Part shown: positions 30,206 through 40,771 of the stretch, one piece after another
Layout: each line of letters begins with the position of its first letter
Position numbering within the stretch: the stretch's first letter is position 1
NCBI RefSeq assembly: GCF_003751505.1
Contig: NZ_RJVB01000002.1
Location: 62,001-126,000, forward strand
Direction: 5' to 3'
From: Erwinia sp. JUb26
GTDB taxonomy: Bacteria; Pseudomonadota; Gammaproteobacteria; Enterobacterales; Enterobacteriaceae
Length of the DNA: 64,000 nt
The notes under the pieces: generated by a model
What the model was told of the DNA's origin: nothing
The model's input: only the letters and a program-made list of their open reading frames with translations
Database searches by the model: none
Made by a program: the position numbers and the translations under genes

Positions 30206-31306
30206 TCAGCGCTCGTCGCGGCGGCCGGGAACGGCGCTCCAGATACGACGAATATGCACCGTCACCTCTTCACGATCGTGATACAACTGGCGCGCCTGGA
30301 TCTGGGCATTGATCCCTTCCGCCTTCAGCTTTTCATCAATCATCGCCAGGTTTTGCGACACCTCTTCATAGCGTTTTTTCATTGGCAGCTTGAGGTTAAA
30401 GATCGCTTCCCGGCACCAGCCGTTCAGCAGCCAGTCAACCATCAGGTTAGCCACGCGCACCGGCTTTTCCACCATATCGCAGACCAGCCAGTAGTTGTTA
30501 TTACGGGTAGGCCGATATTTGAAGCCGTCCTCACGCTGGTGGAAAACCTGCCCGGTATCCATCAGGCTCGGCGCCATCGGGCCGTTATCTACCGCGTTTA
30601 CCATCATGCTGCGTTTGACCAGCTGATAGGTCCAGCCGCCGGGGCAGGCACCCAGATCAACCGCCCACATTCCGCTGGCCAGGCGTTCATCCCATTCATC
30701 GGCAGGAATAAACACGTGGAAGGCCTCTTCCAGCTTCAGGGTTGAGCGGCTTGGCGCATCCGACGGGAACTTCAGACGCGGAATCCCCATAAAGAACGGC
30801 GAATTATTATGCGACAGCGAATAACCGACGTAGCAATAGCCCGGCGCGATAAAGAACACGTGAACGACGGGGCGCTTGGTGCTTTCGTAGTTCAGCAGCA
30901 CGCCGGCTTTACGCAGGCTGGCGCGCAGCGGCACGGTGAATTTCCGGCAGAATTTCAGCAGCTCTTTGCTGGCGTTGGTGTCCGGCACTTCAACCCGCAG
31001 GTCTCCGCCCTTCTCTACCGCTCCGGTCAGCATGCCGACCACCGGCGTGATGCGGTCTTCCTGCGGTAAATCACGCAGCAATTCACCGACCACCAGCATT
31101 TGGCGGGCGAAGATCAGCTGGCTGAACTGCAGCTCGTTAATCAGCTTTTCCGCTTCGCCCTGCTGGTAGCACTCAAACAGTACGTAGGCCGAGTCTTCTT
31201 TTACCCGGGCAAAGCCATACACTTCGCGCTCGGCGGCCTTCGCCGTGATTTCCGCCGCACACTCTTTCTCAAAACCCTGACGGCAATAGAGTAAAACTTT
31301 ATTCAT
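30206..31306 (-). CDS. rlmM: 23S rRNA (cytidine-2498-2'-O)-methyltransferase
   Basis: RlmM methylates the 2'-O of C2498 in 23S rRNA. The 366 residues equal E. coli RlmM. An N-terminal THUMP-type region is followed by a Rossmann methyltransferase with the SAM motif [14 protein letters not shown] near residue 220 and the catalytic Lys/Asp/Lys/Glu set of RrmJ-like enzymes (e.g. LVCDMVEKP). It overlaps ygdD by 8 bases. Unlike rlmD in this window, it is intact. Confidence 0.95.
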   Translation of the reverse strand: MNKVLLYCRQGFEKECAAEITAKAAEREVYGFARVKEDSAYVLFECYQQGEAEKLINELQFSQLIFARQMLVVGELLRDLPQEDRITPVVGMLTGAVEKGGDLRVEVPDTNASKELLKFCRKFTVPLRASLRKAGVLLNYESTKRPVVHVFFIAPGYCYVGYSLSHNNSPFFMGIPRLKFPSDAPSRSTLKLEEAFHVFIPADEWDERLASGMWAVDLGACPGGWTYQLVKRSMMVNAVDNGPMAPSLMDTGQVFHQREDGFKYRPTRNNNYWLVCDMVEKPVRVANLMVDWLLNGWCREAIFNLKLPMKKRYEEVSQNLAMIDEKLKAEGINAQIQARQLYHDREEVTVHIRRIWSAVPGRRDER

Positions 31307-31694
31307 GGCGTTCTGCCTTTTTGTTCAGACGCAGTGCGCCAATCAACATCAATATCCAACCGATCAGGAAGCAGGTGCCGCCAATCGGTGTAACGTATAC
31401 CCAGACTTTCAGGTGTGAGAGCGCCAGGCAGTACAGGCTGCCGCTAAACAGCACCGTGCCCAGAGCTAAAAATGCGCTGCTCCAGTAGAACCAGATATTG
31501 GCACGGCGCAGCATCGCGGCGCCCATACCGAGAATAGCCAGAGTATGAAACGCCTGGTACTCCAGGCCGGTCTTCATCCATGACATCTCTATCGCGCCCA
31601 GAGATTTACTTAATACGTGGGAGCCAAACGCCCCAAGCGCGACGAAAAACAGGCCACTAATCGCTGAAAAAATCAGCATTGCACGACTGGACAT
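31299..31694 (-). CDS. ygdD: inner-membrane protein YgdD (DUF423)
   Basis: The 131-residue protein has four predicted membrane helices (about 6-26, 45-63, 68-90 and 96-118). DUF423 members share the segment [12 protein letters not shown] and a C-terminal [16 protein letters not shown] helix, both seen here. Function is unknown. It lies between gcvA and rlmM, as in E. coli, and overlaps rlmM. Confidence 0.92.
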   Translation of the reverse strand: MSSRAMLIFSAISGLFFVALGAFGSHVLSKSLGAIEMSWMKTGLEYQAFHTLAILGMGAAMLRRANIWFYWSSAFLALGTVLFSGSLYCLALSHLKVWVYVTPIGGTCFLIGWILMLIGALRLNKKAERHE

Positions 31695-31743
31695 TCGAGT
31701 ATTCCTTAATCAAAACCTGCGGAAATGACCGCGTTCTGGCCGC

Positions 31744-32661
31744 TCATTGCTCATAGCGAAAGCGAAATTTTTCTTGTTCGCTCGCGGCTTTCGCCAGGAT
31801 CCATTGGCGGAAGGCGGCTATTTTACCCAGTTCTGCCTGACTGTCATGACAAACCAGATAAAAAGCATTTTTACTGACTAATACATCGTTAAACGGGCAC
31901 ACCAGTCGTCCCGCTTCAATTTCGCTCTGCGCCATCACGTTATTCGCCAGCGCCACGCCCTGGCCGTGAATAGCGGCCTGGAGTACCATCGCACTGTGGC
32001 TGAAAATCGGCCCCTGCTGCACGTTAATCGCATTCAGACCCAGCTGTCGGGTGTAGGCCTGCCAGTCGCGGCGTGAAGCGTCATGCAGCAGCGTGTGGTT
32101 GCTCAGCACGGCGGGCGAGGTCAGCGGATGTTCACCGGTTAACAGCTGCGGCGAACATACCGGCAGCAGATATTCCGCGTAGAGTTTTTCCACCCGTAGC
32201 CCCGGCCAGTTGCCGCGGCCGTAGAAAATCGCCACATCCACATCGTCGGCCAGTTTCTCTTCATCACGGTCTACCGCCTGGATACGCACATCAATCCCCG
32301 GATAAGCTGAGTTAAAGCTGGTCAGCCTGGGAACCAGCCACTGAATGGCAAAACTCGGCAGCAGGCTGACGGTCAACGCGCCCTTGGCACTGCGCGCCTG
32401 GAGCTTGCGGGTGGCGTCGTTCAGTGCGGTAAAAATCTCTTTGATATCGAGGTAGTAACTCTGCCCTTCTTCGGTCAGCAGCAGCGACCGGTTGCGGCGA
32501 CGAAACAGCTTCAGCCCCAGAAAATCCTCTAAGGACTTAATCTGATGGCTGACGGCAGCTTGGGTAACAAACAGTTCTTCTGCGGCTTTGGTAAAGCTGA
32601 GCTGACGCGCGGCAGCGTCAAAAACACGCAACGCATTAAGCGGTGGTAAACGTTTAGACAT
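31744..32661 (-). CDS. gcvA: LysR-type regulator of glycine cleavage and gcvB
   Basis: GcvA activates the glycine cleavage operon with glycine, represses it with purines through GcvR, and activates gcvB. Starting at 32661 (MSKRLPPLNALRVF) gives 305 residues, exactly the E. coli length. The helix-turn-helix is at about 20-45 (LSFTKAAEELFVTQAAVSHQIK), and the rest is nearly identical to E. coli. It is divergent from gcvB with a 129-base shared control region, where GcvA also represses its own gene. Confidence 0.97.
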   Translation of the reverse strand: MSKRLPPLNALRVFDAAARQLSFTKAAEELFVTQAAVSHQIKSLEDFLGLKLFRRRNRSLLLTEEGQSYYLDIKEIFTALNDATRKLQARSAKGALTVSLLPSFAIQWLVPRLTSFNSAYPGIDVRIQAVDRDEEKLADDVDVAIFYGRGNWPGLRVEKLYAEYLLPVCSPQLLTGEHPLTSPAVLSNHTLLHDASRRDWQAYTRQLGLNAINVQQGPIFSHSAMVLQAAIHGQGVALANNVMAQSEIEAGRLVCPFNDVLVSKNAFYLVCHDSQAELGKIAAFRQWILAKAASEQEKFRFRYEQ

Positions 32662-32755
32662 GGTAGATGGGCACTTTTGATTCACAGCCGGAAGTTACTT
32701 TGCAACACAGAGTAACGTATTAGTTTTTTTTATCCGAGACATTATAATTTGTCCG

Positions 32756-32784
32756 TTGAGGAACTACCAGCAAATACCTATAGT
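32756..32784 (+). promoter_or_regulatory. gcvB promoter
   Basis: A -35 box TTGAGG (32756-32761) and a -10 box TATAGT (32779-32784) are separated by 17 bases, and gcvB starts 7 bases after the -10 box. Upstream, ATTAG (near 32720) is the complement of the CTAAT core of GcvA sites. Confidence 0.75.
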
Positions 32785-32790
32785 TGCCGC

Positions 32791-32996
32791 ACTTCCTGAG
32801 CCGGAACGAAAAGTGTTTTGGAGTTTTGCGTTAACACGCTGAATTTTGAGGGCTTTTGGCTTGTGGTCGTGATGTTGTGTTTGCAATTGACCTGACTCTT
32901 TTAAGGTCTGGTAGCCCGGCTACCGTTTATTCCTGTAGATTTACCCTGTCTGTCCATAGTTATTTTTTCAGCACCGCAAATTGCGGTGCTTTTTTT
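32791..32996 (+). ncRNA. gcvB: GcvB small RNA
   Basis: GcvB is an Hfq-dependent RNA that represses many amino-acid and peptide transporter mRNAs. The 5' end ACTTCCTGAGCCGGAACGAA is identical to E. coli. The seed region R1 (GTGATGTTGTGTTTGCAATTG) is shorter than in E. coli by about 8 bases of GU repeat. The second block TTTACCCTGTCTGTCCATAG is also identical. It ends with the terminator GCACCGC/GCGGTGC (stem 32971-32990) followed by seven T residues. Length about 206 bases, as in E. coli. The ABC importer binding-protein gene in this window is the kind of mRNA GcvB regulates, but I did not show pairing. Confidence 0.96.
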
Positions 32997-33011
32997 ATTG
33001 CCAGGCAAAAA

Positions 33012-33236
33012 TTACTGCCCCATCTCGGCCATCTCTTTCACATCGGAACGGTTAATCTGCTGCTTGTTGCCATTAGCATCTTTGTAGCTGATCATACCGG
33101 TATCGTTATCGACCGAAGGTTTACCCTCAGCAACAATCGTGCGCCCGTCATTGGTGTGCATCACATAGTTGCTTGAGCAGGCAGCCAGCGTGAACACCAT
33201 TGTACCTGCGACCAGAACTGCGGCTAATTTTTTCAT
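33012..33236 (-). CDS. ygdI: lipoprotein YgdI (DUF903)
   Basis: A 74-residue precursor starting at 33236 (MKKLAAVLVAGTMVF). The lipobox LAAC places the lipidated Cys near residue 20, and the mature part SNYVMHTNDGRTIVAEGKP is almost the same as E. coli YgdI. The SH3-like fold and unknown function are shared with YgdR, also encoded in this window (61360). It is convergent with gcvB; the gcvB terminator lies 15 bases from its stop. Confidence 0.94.
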   Translation of the reverse strand: MKKLAAVLVAGTMVFTLAACSSNYVMHTNDGRTIVAEGKPSVDNDTGMISYKDANGNKQQINRSDVKEMAEMGQ

Positions 33237-33460
33237 CTTTATCTCCTTGCAGATAGTAATTCGAAAAATCACCCGCAGAACGACTTGTAAACCGACAAAT
33301 GACGATAAAAAAAACTGACAAGACGGTTCTCTTATGCGGGTAATTGCTTAAAGCATGCAATATTCAGCATAACCCGCTTTTGCAGCTTTGCCAGGAAACC
33401 GCGACTTTTTCAGCCTGGTCCTAAATGAATCGACTAACCCGCAGGGTTAATGAGGAGTGT

Positions 33461-34666
33461 ATGAAGTCATTTACCCCGCAGGGGTTTCGCCAGCAGTTTC
33501 CTGCGCTCAACGAAACCGGCTGCTATCTCGACAGCGCCGCCACCGCCCTGAAACCTCAGGCGGTCATTGAGGCCACCGAACAGTTTTATCGCCTGAGTGC
33601 AGGCACCGTACACCGCAGCCAGTTTGCCGCCGCACGCCGCCTGACAGAACGCTACGAACATGCCCGCAGCCAGGTCGCTCGCCTGCTGAATGCTGCCGAC
33701 GCTAACAGCATCGTCTGGACGAAAGGCACCACCGAAGCCATCAACCTCGTTGCCCAAAGCTATCTGCGCCCCCGGCTGCAGCCGGGGGATGAGATCCTCG
33801 TCAGCGAGGCAGAGCATCATGCCAACCTGGTGCCCTGGCTGATGGTGGCAGAGCAGACCGGTGCAAAGGTAGTGAAATGGCCGATTGGCCCGGACCGCCT
33901 GCCGGATATGGCACAGCTTCCCGCCCTGCTGGGCCCGCGCACGCGCCTGCTGGCCATCGGGCAGATGTCCAACGTGACCGGCGGCTGTCCGGATCTGGCA
34001 GCCATCATCCCCCTTGCCCATGCGGCAGGTGCCAAAGTGATGGTTGACGGTGCGCAGGGCATCGTTCACTGCCCGCCGGACGTCCAGGCGCTGGATATTG
34101 ATTTCTATGCCTTTTCCGGCCATAAGCTGTATGGCCCGATGGGCATCGGCGCACTGTACGGTCATCCCGATCTGCTGGCGCAGATGGCCCCGTGGCAGGG
34201 CGGCGGAAAAATGCTGACCACCGTCAGCTTCGACGGCTTTACGCCGCAGGCCGTGCCCTGGCGTTTTGAACCCGGCACGCCAAATGTTGCCGGTGTCGTC
34301 GGTCTGAGTGCCGCACTGGAGTGGCTGGAGACCATCGATGTCGCGGCGGCAGAACGCTGGTCCTGCGATCTGGCTGATTTAGCGGAAGCCCGGCTCTCTT
34401 CACTGCCGGGTTTTCGCAGCTTCCGCAGCAGCGGCTCCAGCCTGCTGGCCTTTGATATTGCCGGGGTGCATCACAGCGATGTCGTGACGCTGCTGGCGGA
34501 AAGCGGGATTTCCCTGCGAGCCGGGCAGCACTGCGCCCAGCCTTTACTGGCGGCGCTGGGGGTCAGCGGTACACTACGCGCCTCATTTGCCCCCTATAAT
34601 ACGCTTTCCGATGTGGACGCGCTGATCGCGGCCATGACCACCGCCCTGACACTACTGGCAGACTGA
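33461..34666 (+). CDS. csdA: cysteine desulfurase CsdA
   Basis: CsdA removes sulfur from cysteine (and selenium from selenocysteine) as an enzyme-bound persulfide and passes it to CsdE. The ATG at 33461 has GAGGAG four to nine bases upstream and gives 401 residues, as in E. coli; the frame opens earlier at 33425. The PLP lysine is in FSGHKLYGP (near 222), and the catalytic cysteine is in RAGQHCAQP (near 358). csdE follows after 3 bases. Confidence 0.96.
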   Translation: MKSFTPQGFRQQFPALNETGCYLDSAATALKPQAVIEATEQFYRLSAGTVHRSQFAAARRLTERYEHARSQVARLLNAADANSIVWTKGTTEAINLVAQSYLRPRLQPGDEILVSEAEHHANLVPWLMVAEQTGAKVVKWPIGPDRLPDMAQLPALLGPRTRLLAIGQMSNVTGGCPDLAAIIPLAHAAGAKVMVDGAQGIVHCPPDVQALDIDFYAFSGHKLYGPMGIGALYGHPDLLAQMAPWQGGGKMLTTVSFDGFTPQAVPWRFEPGTPNVAGVVGLSAALEWLETIDVAAAERWSCDLADLAEARLSSLPGFRSFRSSGSSLLAFDIAGVHHSDVVTLLAESGISLRAGQHCAQPLLAALGVSGTLRASFAPYNTLSDVDALIAAMTTALTLLAD

Positions 34667-34669
34667 TTA

Positions 34670-35110
34670 ATGAGTACAGAAACGCTTGCGCCACATCCTT
34701 TTGGCACGCAAATTACCTCCGCCTCCCTGCTTGAACAGTTCGCCGCCTTCAAACAGTGGGAAGATCGCTACCGCCAGCTGATTTTGTTAGGCAAGCAGCT
34801 CCCCGCGCTGCCGGAGGCGTTGAAAACCAGCAGCATTGAGCTCAGCGGCTGTGAAAATCGCGTCTGGCTGGGGCATCAGCGCACGGCCGACGGCAGGCTG
34901 CATTTTTACGGTGATAGTGAAGGCAGGATCGTTCGCGGCCTGCTGGCGGTGCTGCTGACCGCCGTGGAAGGTAAAACTCAGAACGAACTGCTGCAGGAGG
35001 ATCCGCTACAGCTGTTTAGCCAGTTGGGGCTGAAGGATCAGCTGAGCTCCTCGCGCAGCGCAGGGCTTCAGGCGCTGGCCGATGCGGTGATCCGCGCGGC
35101 GAAGGAATAA
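34670..35110 (+). CDS. csdE: sulfur acceptor protein CsdE
   Basis: CsdE takes persulfide sulfur from CsdA, as SufE does from SufS. The 146 residues match the family. The acceptor Cys61 is in [10 protein letters not shown]. It is coupled to csdA (3-base gap) and convergent with tcdA, whose E. coli product (CsdL) is part of the same network. The following 185 bases hold no feature that I can support. Confidence 0.95.
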   Translation: MSTETLAPHPFGTQITSASLLEQFAAFKQWEDRYRQLILLGKQLPALPEALKTSSIELSGCENRVWLGHQRTADGRLHFYGDSEGRIVRGLLAVLLTAVEGKTQNELLQEDPLQLFSQLGLKDQLSSSRSAGLQALADAVIRAAKE

Positions 35111-35295
35111 GCGAAAAATGGCGTCCCCGGCGGGCCCTCAGCATGAAAGATATTAGTCGCGGGTCGGTAAAACGTTGGGATGACAGGCAGCCCGAATATC
35201 ACTCCGACCGCCTCTGTTTCCTGACGTCATCCTGTCGGAAAATGTCTGCTTTTGATCACAGCGCCAGGTCCCTGCTGGATCTGGTCGGATTCGCG

Positions 35296-36099
35296 TTATT
35301 CCGCGCGTTCGGCCTTCGCCACCATTTTTTTCAGCGCGTGTGAAACCGCAACAAAGCCGAAGGTGGCCGTCACCATCGTCGCCGCACCAAATCCGGCGGC
35401 ACAGTCCATCCGTTTTGGCCCCTCGGCGGTGCTGCGTGAGGCGCAAACCGAGCCGTCCGGCTGCGGATACTTCAGCGCCTCGGTAGAGAACACGCAGTCG
35501 ATGCCGAGCTTGCCCTTGCTGCCTTTAACAATCTTAAAATCACTCTTCAGCCGCTCGCGAAGTTTAGCCGCCAGCGGATCCTGAATCGTTTTCGCCAGAT
35601 CGGCGACCTGAATCTGCGTCGGATCGATCTGCCCGCCCGCGCCGCCGGTGGTGATCAGCGGCACCTTATTACGGCGGCACCAGGCCAGCAGTGCCGCTTT
35701 GGGCCTGACGCTGTCGATGGCATCAATAACGTAGCTGAATCCCTGGTCCATCAGCGCTGCGGTATTGTCCGGGGTAATAAAGTCATCGACGCAGGTCACC
35801 CGGCACTCCGGATTAATCTCCAGAATGCGCTCCGCCATGACCTCTGTTTTTGCCTTTCCGACGTTATCCTTCAGCGCGTGGATCTGGCGATTGGTATTGG
35901 TGACGCAAACGTCGTCCATATCGATCAGCGTAATCGCGCCGATACCGGTGCGCGCCAGAGCCTCAGCCGCCCACGAGCCCACGCCGCCGATACCCACCAC
36001 ACAGACGTGAGCCTCCGCGAACAGCTGTAGCGCGGACTGACCGTACAGGCGCGCCGTACCGCCGAAGCGTTGCAGCCAGGCGTCAGATAAAGCAGTCAT
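35296..36099 (-). CDS. tcdA: tRNA threonylcarbamoyladenosine dehydratase
   Basis: TcdA cyclises the t6A base of tRNA to ct6A with ATP. It belongs to the ThiF/MoeB/E1-like family; the nucleotide loop VVGIGGVGSWAAEAL is near residue 34 and DMDDVCVTNTNRQ near 60. The 267 residues match E. coli (268). It is convergent with csdAE, which is linked to it functionally in E. coli. Confidence 0.95.
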   Translation of the reverse strand: MTALSDAWLQRFGGTARLYGQSALQLFAEAHVCVVGIGGVGSWAAEALARTGIGAITLIDMDDVCVTNTNRQIHALKDNVGKAKTEVMAERILEINPECRVTCVDDFITPDNTAALMDQGFSYVIDAIDSVRPKAALLAWCRRNKVPLITTGGAGGQIDPTQIQVADLAKTIQDPLAAKLRERLKSDFKIVKGSKGKLGIDCVFSTEALKYPQPDGSVCASRSTAEGPKRMDCAAGFGAATMVTATFGFVAVSHALKKMVAKAERAE

Positions 36100-36112
36100 T
36101 GATTGTTCCTCG

Positions 36113-36142
36113 AAAAAAACGTCGGGCCGGTTATCCGGCCCG
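36113..36142 (-). terminator. terminator of mltA
   Basis: CGGGCCGG (36123-36130) and CCGGCCCG (36135-36142) form a stem with a 4-base loop. On the minus strand it is followed, after three bases, by seven T residues. It lies just after the mltA stop and before tcdA. Confidence 0.85.
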
Positions 36143-36150
36143 TGAGGGAG

Positions 36151-37299
36151 TTACTGGCTGACCAGTAACGAACCCTGAGTTTGGTTTTGCGTGGCGGCAG
36201 AAGAGAACATCGGCATACCGGTTCCCGGCGCGGCTTTCAGCACCCAGACGCGGCCATAGTGATTGAACCATCCGGCCATATGTCCGGCTTCCGGACCAAT
36301 GCCCTGGTAAATATCAAAATGCTGCCCTTTAATTGCGCCGCCAACATCCAGCGACACCATCATACGCATCTCATATTTTCCGGTAAATTTACCGTTATTG
36401 TCCAGCAGCGGGATCTCAGCCAGCAGCGCGGTTCCCGGTGGGATTAATGCGCGGTCGGCCGCCACCGAGGCTTTCGCAATCAGCGGCACAGCACTGGCTC
36501 CACGAACCGGGGCAAAACTCTCCGGCTTAAAGAAGACAAAGGAAGGATTCTGCTCCAGCAGTTCGCGCACCTGCTCCGGGCTGTGCTCTTCGCCCCACTG
36601 ACGGATAGCCTGCATCGACATATCTTCGCGCTTCACCTCACCGCGATCGATCAGCACCTTACCGATGCTGCGATAGGCGTGGCCATTCTTGCCGCCGTAG
36701 CCGAAGAACATCAGAGGACGGCCGTCACCGTAGTCGACATAGCCGCTGCCCTGCACATCCATAATAAAGTTATCCATCAGCGAATTGCTCCAGGCCGCAA
36801 TATAGCGATCCCCGAGCGCACCGCTGTAGATCTGTGCCCGGCTGGGCAGCTTGCCCTTGCCGCGCGGCGGCATGCGATATAGAGGATACTGGAACTCACC
36901 CTGACGGGTGTAACGCGCCTGAATCACCGGGGTGTAGTAGCCGGTAAACTGCACGTTGCCGTAGTTATCGGCCCCTTCCATCTGATATGCATCAAGGCCG
37001 AACTGGCGCAGCTGGCGAGTATCACCGCCGGCCATCAGCCAGCTTTGCACCGCGCTGTAGGTGCCGGACTGGCGTGAATACATGCCGGAGGATGACGAGC
37101 GAATCTGTGAAACCTGATCGGCAAAGTCTTTGCCGTTGACCGGGCGTCCTTTCGCATTGGGCTGATTAACCAAAGCCAGCGGCTGCTCCAGCTTGCCGTC
37201 CTTATACTGCTGACCGCGATCGGTCGGTTTTGACGAACACCCAACCAGCAACGCCATCAGCGTGCCGGTCACCAGATATTTAGCCCAATGTCCTTTCAT
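36151..37299 (-). CDS. mltA: membrane-bound lytic murein transglycosylase A
   Basis: MltA cleaves peptidoglycan glycan strands with formation of 1,6-anhydromuramic acid. It is an outer-membrane lipoprotein: the lipobox LLVGC places the modified Cys at 21, followed by SS, which favours outer-membrane sorting. The 382 residues are slightly longer than E. coli (365). The MltA domain and the C-terminal 3D domain are seen, with the conserved Asp in MMVSLDVGGAIKGQHFDIYQG near residue 328. Confidence 0.95.
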   Translation of the reverse strand: MKGHWAKYLVTGTLMALLVGCSSKPTDRGQQYKDGKLEQPLALVNQPNAKGRPVNGKDFADQVSQIRSSSSGMYSRQSGTYSAVQSWLMAGGDTRQLRQFGLDAYQMEGADNYGNVQFTGYYTPVIQARYTRQGEFQYPLYRMPPRGKGKLPSRAQIYSGALGDRYIAAWSNSLMDNFIMDVQGSGYVDYGDGRPLMFFGYGGKNGHAYRSIGKVLIDRGEVKREDMSMQAIRQWGEEHSPEQVRELLEQNPSFVFFKPESFAPVRGASAVPLIAKASVAADRALIPPGTALLAEIPLLDNNGKFTGKYEMRMMVSLDVGGAIKGQHFDIYQGIGPEAGHMAGWFNHYGRVWVLKAAPGTGMPMFSSAATQNQTQGSLLVSQ

Positions 37300-37462
37300 C
37301 CTTTATCTACCTTTATGCAGAAACCCTGCGCGAAGATAGCAAAGCCACTGGCATAATTAAATGCGCCATCGGCCCCGGCGCTCTGTTTTGTGCAACATTC
37401 CACCATTTGGTTCAAATAATGAGTAAGAGGAGCGCTTTTTCCCACTTATCTTAAAAAAGGGG

Positions 37463-37490
37463 TTGCAAGAAAAACCATGCGGCGTATAGT
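37463..37490 (+). promoter_or_regulatory. promoter of the initiator tRNA genes
   Basis: TTGCAA (37463-37468) and TATAGT (37485-37490) are separated by 16 bases. The sequence after the -10 box is GC-rich (GCGCATCC), as in stringently controlled stable-RNA promoters. The first tRNA begins 14 bases downstream. Confidence 0.75.
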
Positions 37491-37503
37491 GCGCATCCAC
37501 GGA

Positions 37504-37580
<77 letters not shown>

Positions 37581-37642
37581 ATTCGCAGCAGTCAGGCGAA
37601 AGAAAGAAAAAGAAAGTGTCGTGATGGAAGCGACAACGCGGA

Positions 37643-37719
<77 letters not shown>

Positions 37720-37779
37720 ATTCGCAGCGGTAATGCGAAAGCAGTAAAGAAAATGTCGCGATGGAAGTGACAACACGGA

Positions 37780-37856
<77 letters not shown>

Positions 37857-37860
37857 ATCA

Positions 37861-37883
37861 AACACCCTTCAGGGTGTTTTTTT
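37861..37883 (+). terminator. terminator of the tRNA operon
   Basis: AACACCC (37861-37867) pairs with GGGTGTT (37872-37878) around TTCA and is followed by further T residues to 37883. Confidence 0.9.
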
Positions 37884-37938
37884 GTATCTGCAGTTTACCC
37901 ATCGACGCAAAGCGGACGGTTTACCCGCCCTGTCCTGT

Positions 37939-39183
37939 CTACTTATGTCGGCTCAGCGATGCGCCGTTAGCAAAGTAAGCCTTAATCCCGGCAAAAATCG
38001 ACTCGGCCACCTGCTGCTGGAAATGCGCGGTTCGCAGCTTACGCTCTTCTTCTATATTGCTAATAAACGCCGTCTCAACCAGTATTGATGGGATATCCGG
38101 TGCTTTCAGTACCGCAAACCCGGCCTGATCGACGCTGCGCTTATGCAGATGGTTCACTTTCCCCATCCTTGAAAGCACCTCTTTACCGAATTTCAGGCTG
38201 TCGTTAATCGTCAGGCTCTGCACCATATCAAACATCGTATGGTCCAGATAGCGATCGCCGCTCATGCTGACGCCGCCAATTAAATCCGATTCGTTCTGGG
38301 TTTGCGCCAGAAAACGTGCGGCGGTGCTGGTTGCCCCTTTGGTCGACAGCGCAAAAACCGACGACCCGCGAGCGGCGCGACTGGTAAAAGCATCGGCGTG
38401 GATTGAGACAAACAGATCCGCACGCTGCTTGCGCGCTTTCGCCACCCGAACCTTGAGTGGAATAAATACATCTTCATTACGCGTCATGTACGCACGCATA
38501 TTCGACTGCTTATCGATTAGCGCCTTCAGACGACGGCCAATCTTTAGCACCACGTCCTTCTCGCGGGTTTTATGCTTACCCACCGCCCCGGAATCTTCAC
38601 CGCCGTGCCCGGGATCGATCATGATCACGATCGGACGATCTTTCCCGGCTTTCCCCGGCAGCGGTGCGGCGGCGGGCTGACTGCGATCCAGTTCGCCCTG
38701 GTTGTAATCTTCCAGTAATGCCAGCAGCGGATCATCATCGTGCGGCTGTTTCACCGGGTAGAGATCCAGTACCAGACGGTTTTTGATCCCGGCGACCGGT
38801 GCCAGCGTGAAGGTCTTAGGTGAAACGTTTTGCTTCAGTTCCAGTACCAGACGCACGGTGCTGGCATCAAACTGACCCACGCGGGCATTTTTAATATAGG
38901 GATCGTCCTGGCGAACCAGATTGCCCACGCCGTTCAACGTACGGTTGAGCTGAATGTTTTCAATATCGATGACCACGCGATCGGGATTACTCAGCGCAAA
39001 TTGCTTATACTTCAGCGGGATATTGGACTCAATGGTCAGGCGAGAATAGGTCGATGATGGCCAGATACGAATGGCCACAACATGGCCGCCGGCAGCCATA
39101 CCTGCCCGGCTGACGCTGAGCAGTAATATTGCTCCTGCCCCCTGTAAAAGCCGTCGGCGGTTAAGGGATGTTGAATCGGTCAT
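37939..39183 (-). CDS. amiC: N-acetylmuramoyl-L-alanine amidase AmiC
   Basis: AmiC splits septal peptidoglycan during cell separation after Tat export. The N-terminus has a twin-arginine signal ([18 protein letters not shown]). An AMIN domain (about 35-150) targets the septum. The C-terminal amidase 3 domain has zinc ligands in [12 protein letters not shown], the glutamate region [11 protein letters not shown] and SIHADAF. The 414 residues match E. coli (417). It is activated by NlpD in E. coli. Confidence 0.96.
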   Translation of the reverse strand: MTDSTSLNRRRLLQGAGAILLLSVSRAGMAAGGHVVAIRIWPSSTYSRLTIESNIPLKYKQFALSNPDRVVIDIENIQLNRTLNGVGNLVRQDDPYIKNARVGQFDASTVRLVLELKQNVSPKTFTLAPVAGIKNRLVLDLYPVKQPHDDDPLLALLEDYNQGELDRSQPAAAPLPGKAGKDRPIVIMIDPGHGGEDSGAVGKHKTREKDVVLKIGRRLKALIDKQSNMRAYMTRNEDVFIPLKVRVAKARKQRADLFVSIHADAFTSRAARGSSVFALSTKGATSTAARFLAQTQNESDLIGGVSMSGDRYLDHTMFDMVQSLTINDSLKFGKEVLSRMGKVNHLHKRSVDQAGFAVLKAPDIPSILVETAFISNIEEERKLRTAHFQQQVAESIFAGIKAYFANGASLSRHK

Positions 39184-39414
39184 GCCACTCCAGTTGCGGT
39201 GAATTGTTTAATAAAAAGACAAACGTTCGTTTTTTGCAAAAACTTTAGCGAATCCCATTGCCAGTGTCACCCCAAAAAAGCGATTAAATGCAGCACATTA
39301 GCCAGGAAAAAAATCTGTACCGGGTGATAAATAAGGAAAAATCCCACTTGCACCGGAAGCAATAAAAGAATAAAAATACACAATTACCGAATAATAATGC
39401 AAAGAGGGTTTGCC

Positions 39415-40770
39415 GTGAAGGAACGTAGTACCGAGCTGGTTCAGGGTTTTCGCCATACCGTTCCCTATATCAATGCCCACCGTGGTAAGACGTTTGTCAT
39501 TATGCTGGGTGGTGAAGCCATCGAGCATGAGAACTTCTCGAGCATCATTAACGATATTGGCCTGCTGCACAGCCTCGGCATCCGCCTGGTGGTGGTTTAC
39601 GGGGCCAGGCCACAGATCGATGCCAACCTGTCTGAGCGAAATCTCGAGCCCATTTATCACAAACACACCCGCGTAACGGACGCCCAGTCGCTGGAGCTGG
39701 TCAAGCAGGCGGCCGGTCGACTGCAGCTGGATATTACCGCTCGCCTGTCAATGAGCCTGAACAATACGCCGCTTCAGGGCGCGCATATTAATGTAGTCAG
39801 CGGCAACTTTATTATCGCCCAGCCGCTGGGCGTGGATGACGGGGTAGATTACTGCCACAGCGGCCGTATCCGCCGCATTGATGAAGAGGCGATTCACCGC
39901 CAGCTGGACAGCGGTGCCATCGTGTTAATGGGCCCGGTGGCGGTTTCCGTTACCGGTGAAAGCTTCAACCTGACCTCGGAAGAAGTGGCCACCCAGCTGG
40001 CGATTAAGCTGAAGGCAGAAAAGATGATCGGCTTCTGCTCAGAACAGGGCGTGACCAACCGCAACGGTGATATTGTCTCCGAGCTGTTCCCGAATGAAGC
40101 GCAGCAGCGCATTGAAGAGCTGGAAAACGATCGGGATTATCATTCCGGCACCGTGCGTTTTCTGCGCGGTGCGGTGAAGGCCTGCCGCAGCGGCGTACGC
40201 CGCAGCCACCTGATCAGCTATCAGGAAGACGGGGCTCTGCTACAGGAGCTGTTCTCTCGTGACGGTATTGGTACGCAGATCGTGATGGAGAGCGCCGAAC
40301 AAATTCGCCGCGCCACCATTAACGATATCGGCGGCATCCTGGAGCTGATCCGTCCGCTGGAGCAGCAGGGTATTCTGGTGCGTCGCTCACGCGAGCAGCT
40401 GGAAATGGAAATCGACAAATTCACCATTATCGAGCGCGATAATCTGACCATTGGCTGTGCCGCACTGTATCCGTTCCCGGAAGAGCAGATTGGCGAAATG
40501 GCCTGTGTTGCGGTCCATCCTGATTACCGCAGTTCCTCACGCGGCGAAGCCCTGCTGGAGCGTGTTGCGCTACAGGCCCGCCAGATGGGGCTGAAAAAGC
40601 TGTTCGTGTTGACCACACGCAGCATTCACTGGTTCCAGGAGCGCGGCTTCCAGCCGGTGGACGTGGAGCTGCTGCCGAGCAGTAAGAAAGAAATGTACAA
40701 CTACCAGCGCCGTTCCAAGGTGCTGATGGTGGATCTTCGGGAAAACAGCGTGCACGTGCGCCAGAGCTAA
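39415..40770 (+). CDS. argA: amino-acid N-acetyltransferase (N-acetylglutamate synthase)
   Basis: ArgA makes N-acetylglutamate, the first step of arginine synthesis, and is inhibited by arginine. I choose the GTG at 39415 ([14 protein letters not shown]) because AGAGGG lies six bases before it and similarity to E. coli starts there; the ATG at 39397 lacks such a site. The 451 residues comprise an amino-acid kinase-like regulatory domain ([17 protein letters not shown]) and a C-terminal GNAT domain ([21 protein letters not shown]). ArgR control is expected, but I could not see a clear ARG box in the 230-base gap to amiC. Confidence 0.95.
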   Translation: MKERSTELVQGFRHTVPYINAHRGKTFVIMLGGEAIEHENFSSIINDIGLLHSLGIRLVVVYGARPQIDANLSERNLEPIYHKHTRVTDAQSLELVKQAAGRLQLDITARLSMSLNNTPLQGAHINVVSGNFIIAQPLGVDDGVDYCHSGRIRRIDEEAIHRQLDSGAIVLMGPVAVSVTGESFNLTSEEVATQLAIKLKAEKMIGFCSEQGVTNRNGDIVSELFPNEAQQRIEELENDRDYHSGTVRFLRGAVKACRSGVRRSHLISYQEDGALLQELFSRDGIGTQIVMESAEQIRRATINDIGGILELIRPLEQQGILVRRSREQLEMEIDKFTIIERDNLTIGCAALYPFPEEQIGEMACVAVHPDYRSSSRGEALLERVALQARQMGLKKLFVLTTRSIHWFQERGFQPVDVELLPSSKKEMYNYQRRSKVLMVDLRENSVHVRQS

Positions 40771-40771
40771 C

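Noticed and set aside
35143..35343. 66-residue frame between csdE and tcdA
   Set aside because: It overlaps the tcdA 3' end, lacks a ribosome binding site and has no conserved feature.
39184..39414. ARG boxes upstream of argA
   Set aside because: AT-rich tracts such as GAATAAAAATACAC resemble half of an ARG box, but I found no convincing paired 18-base site.
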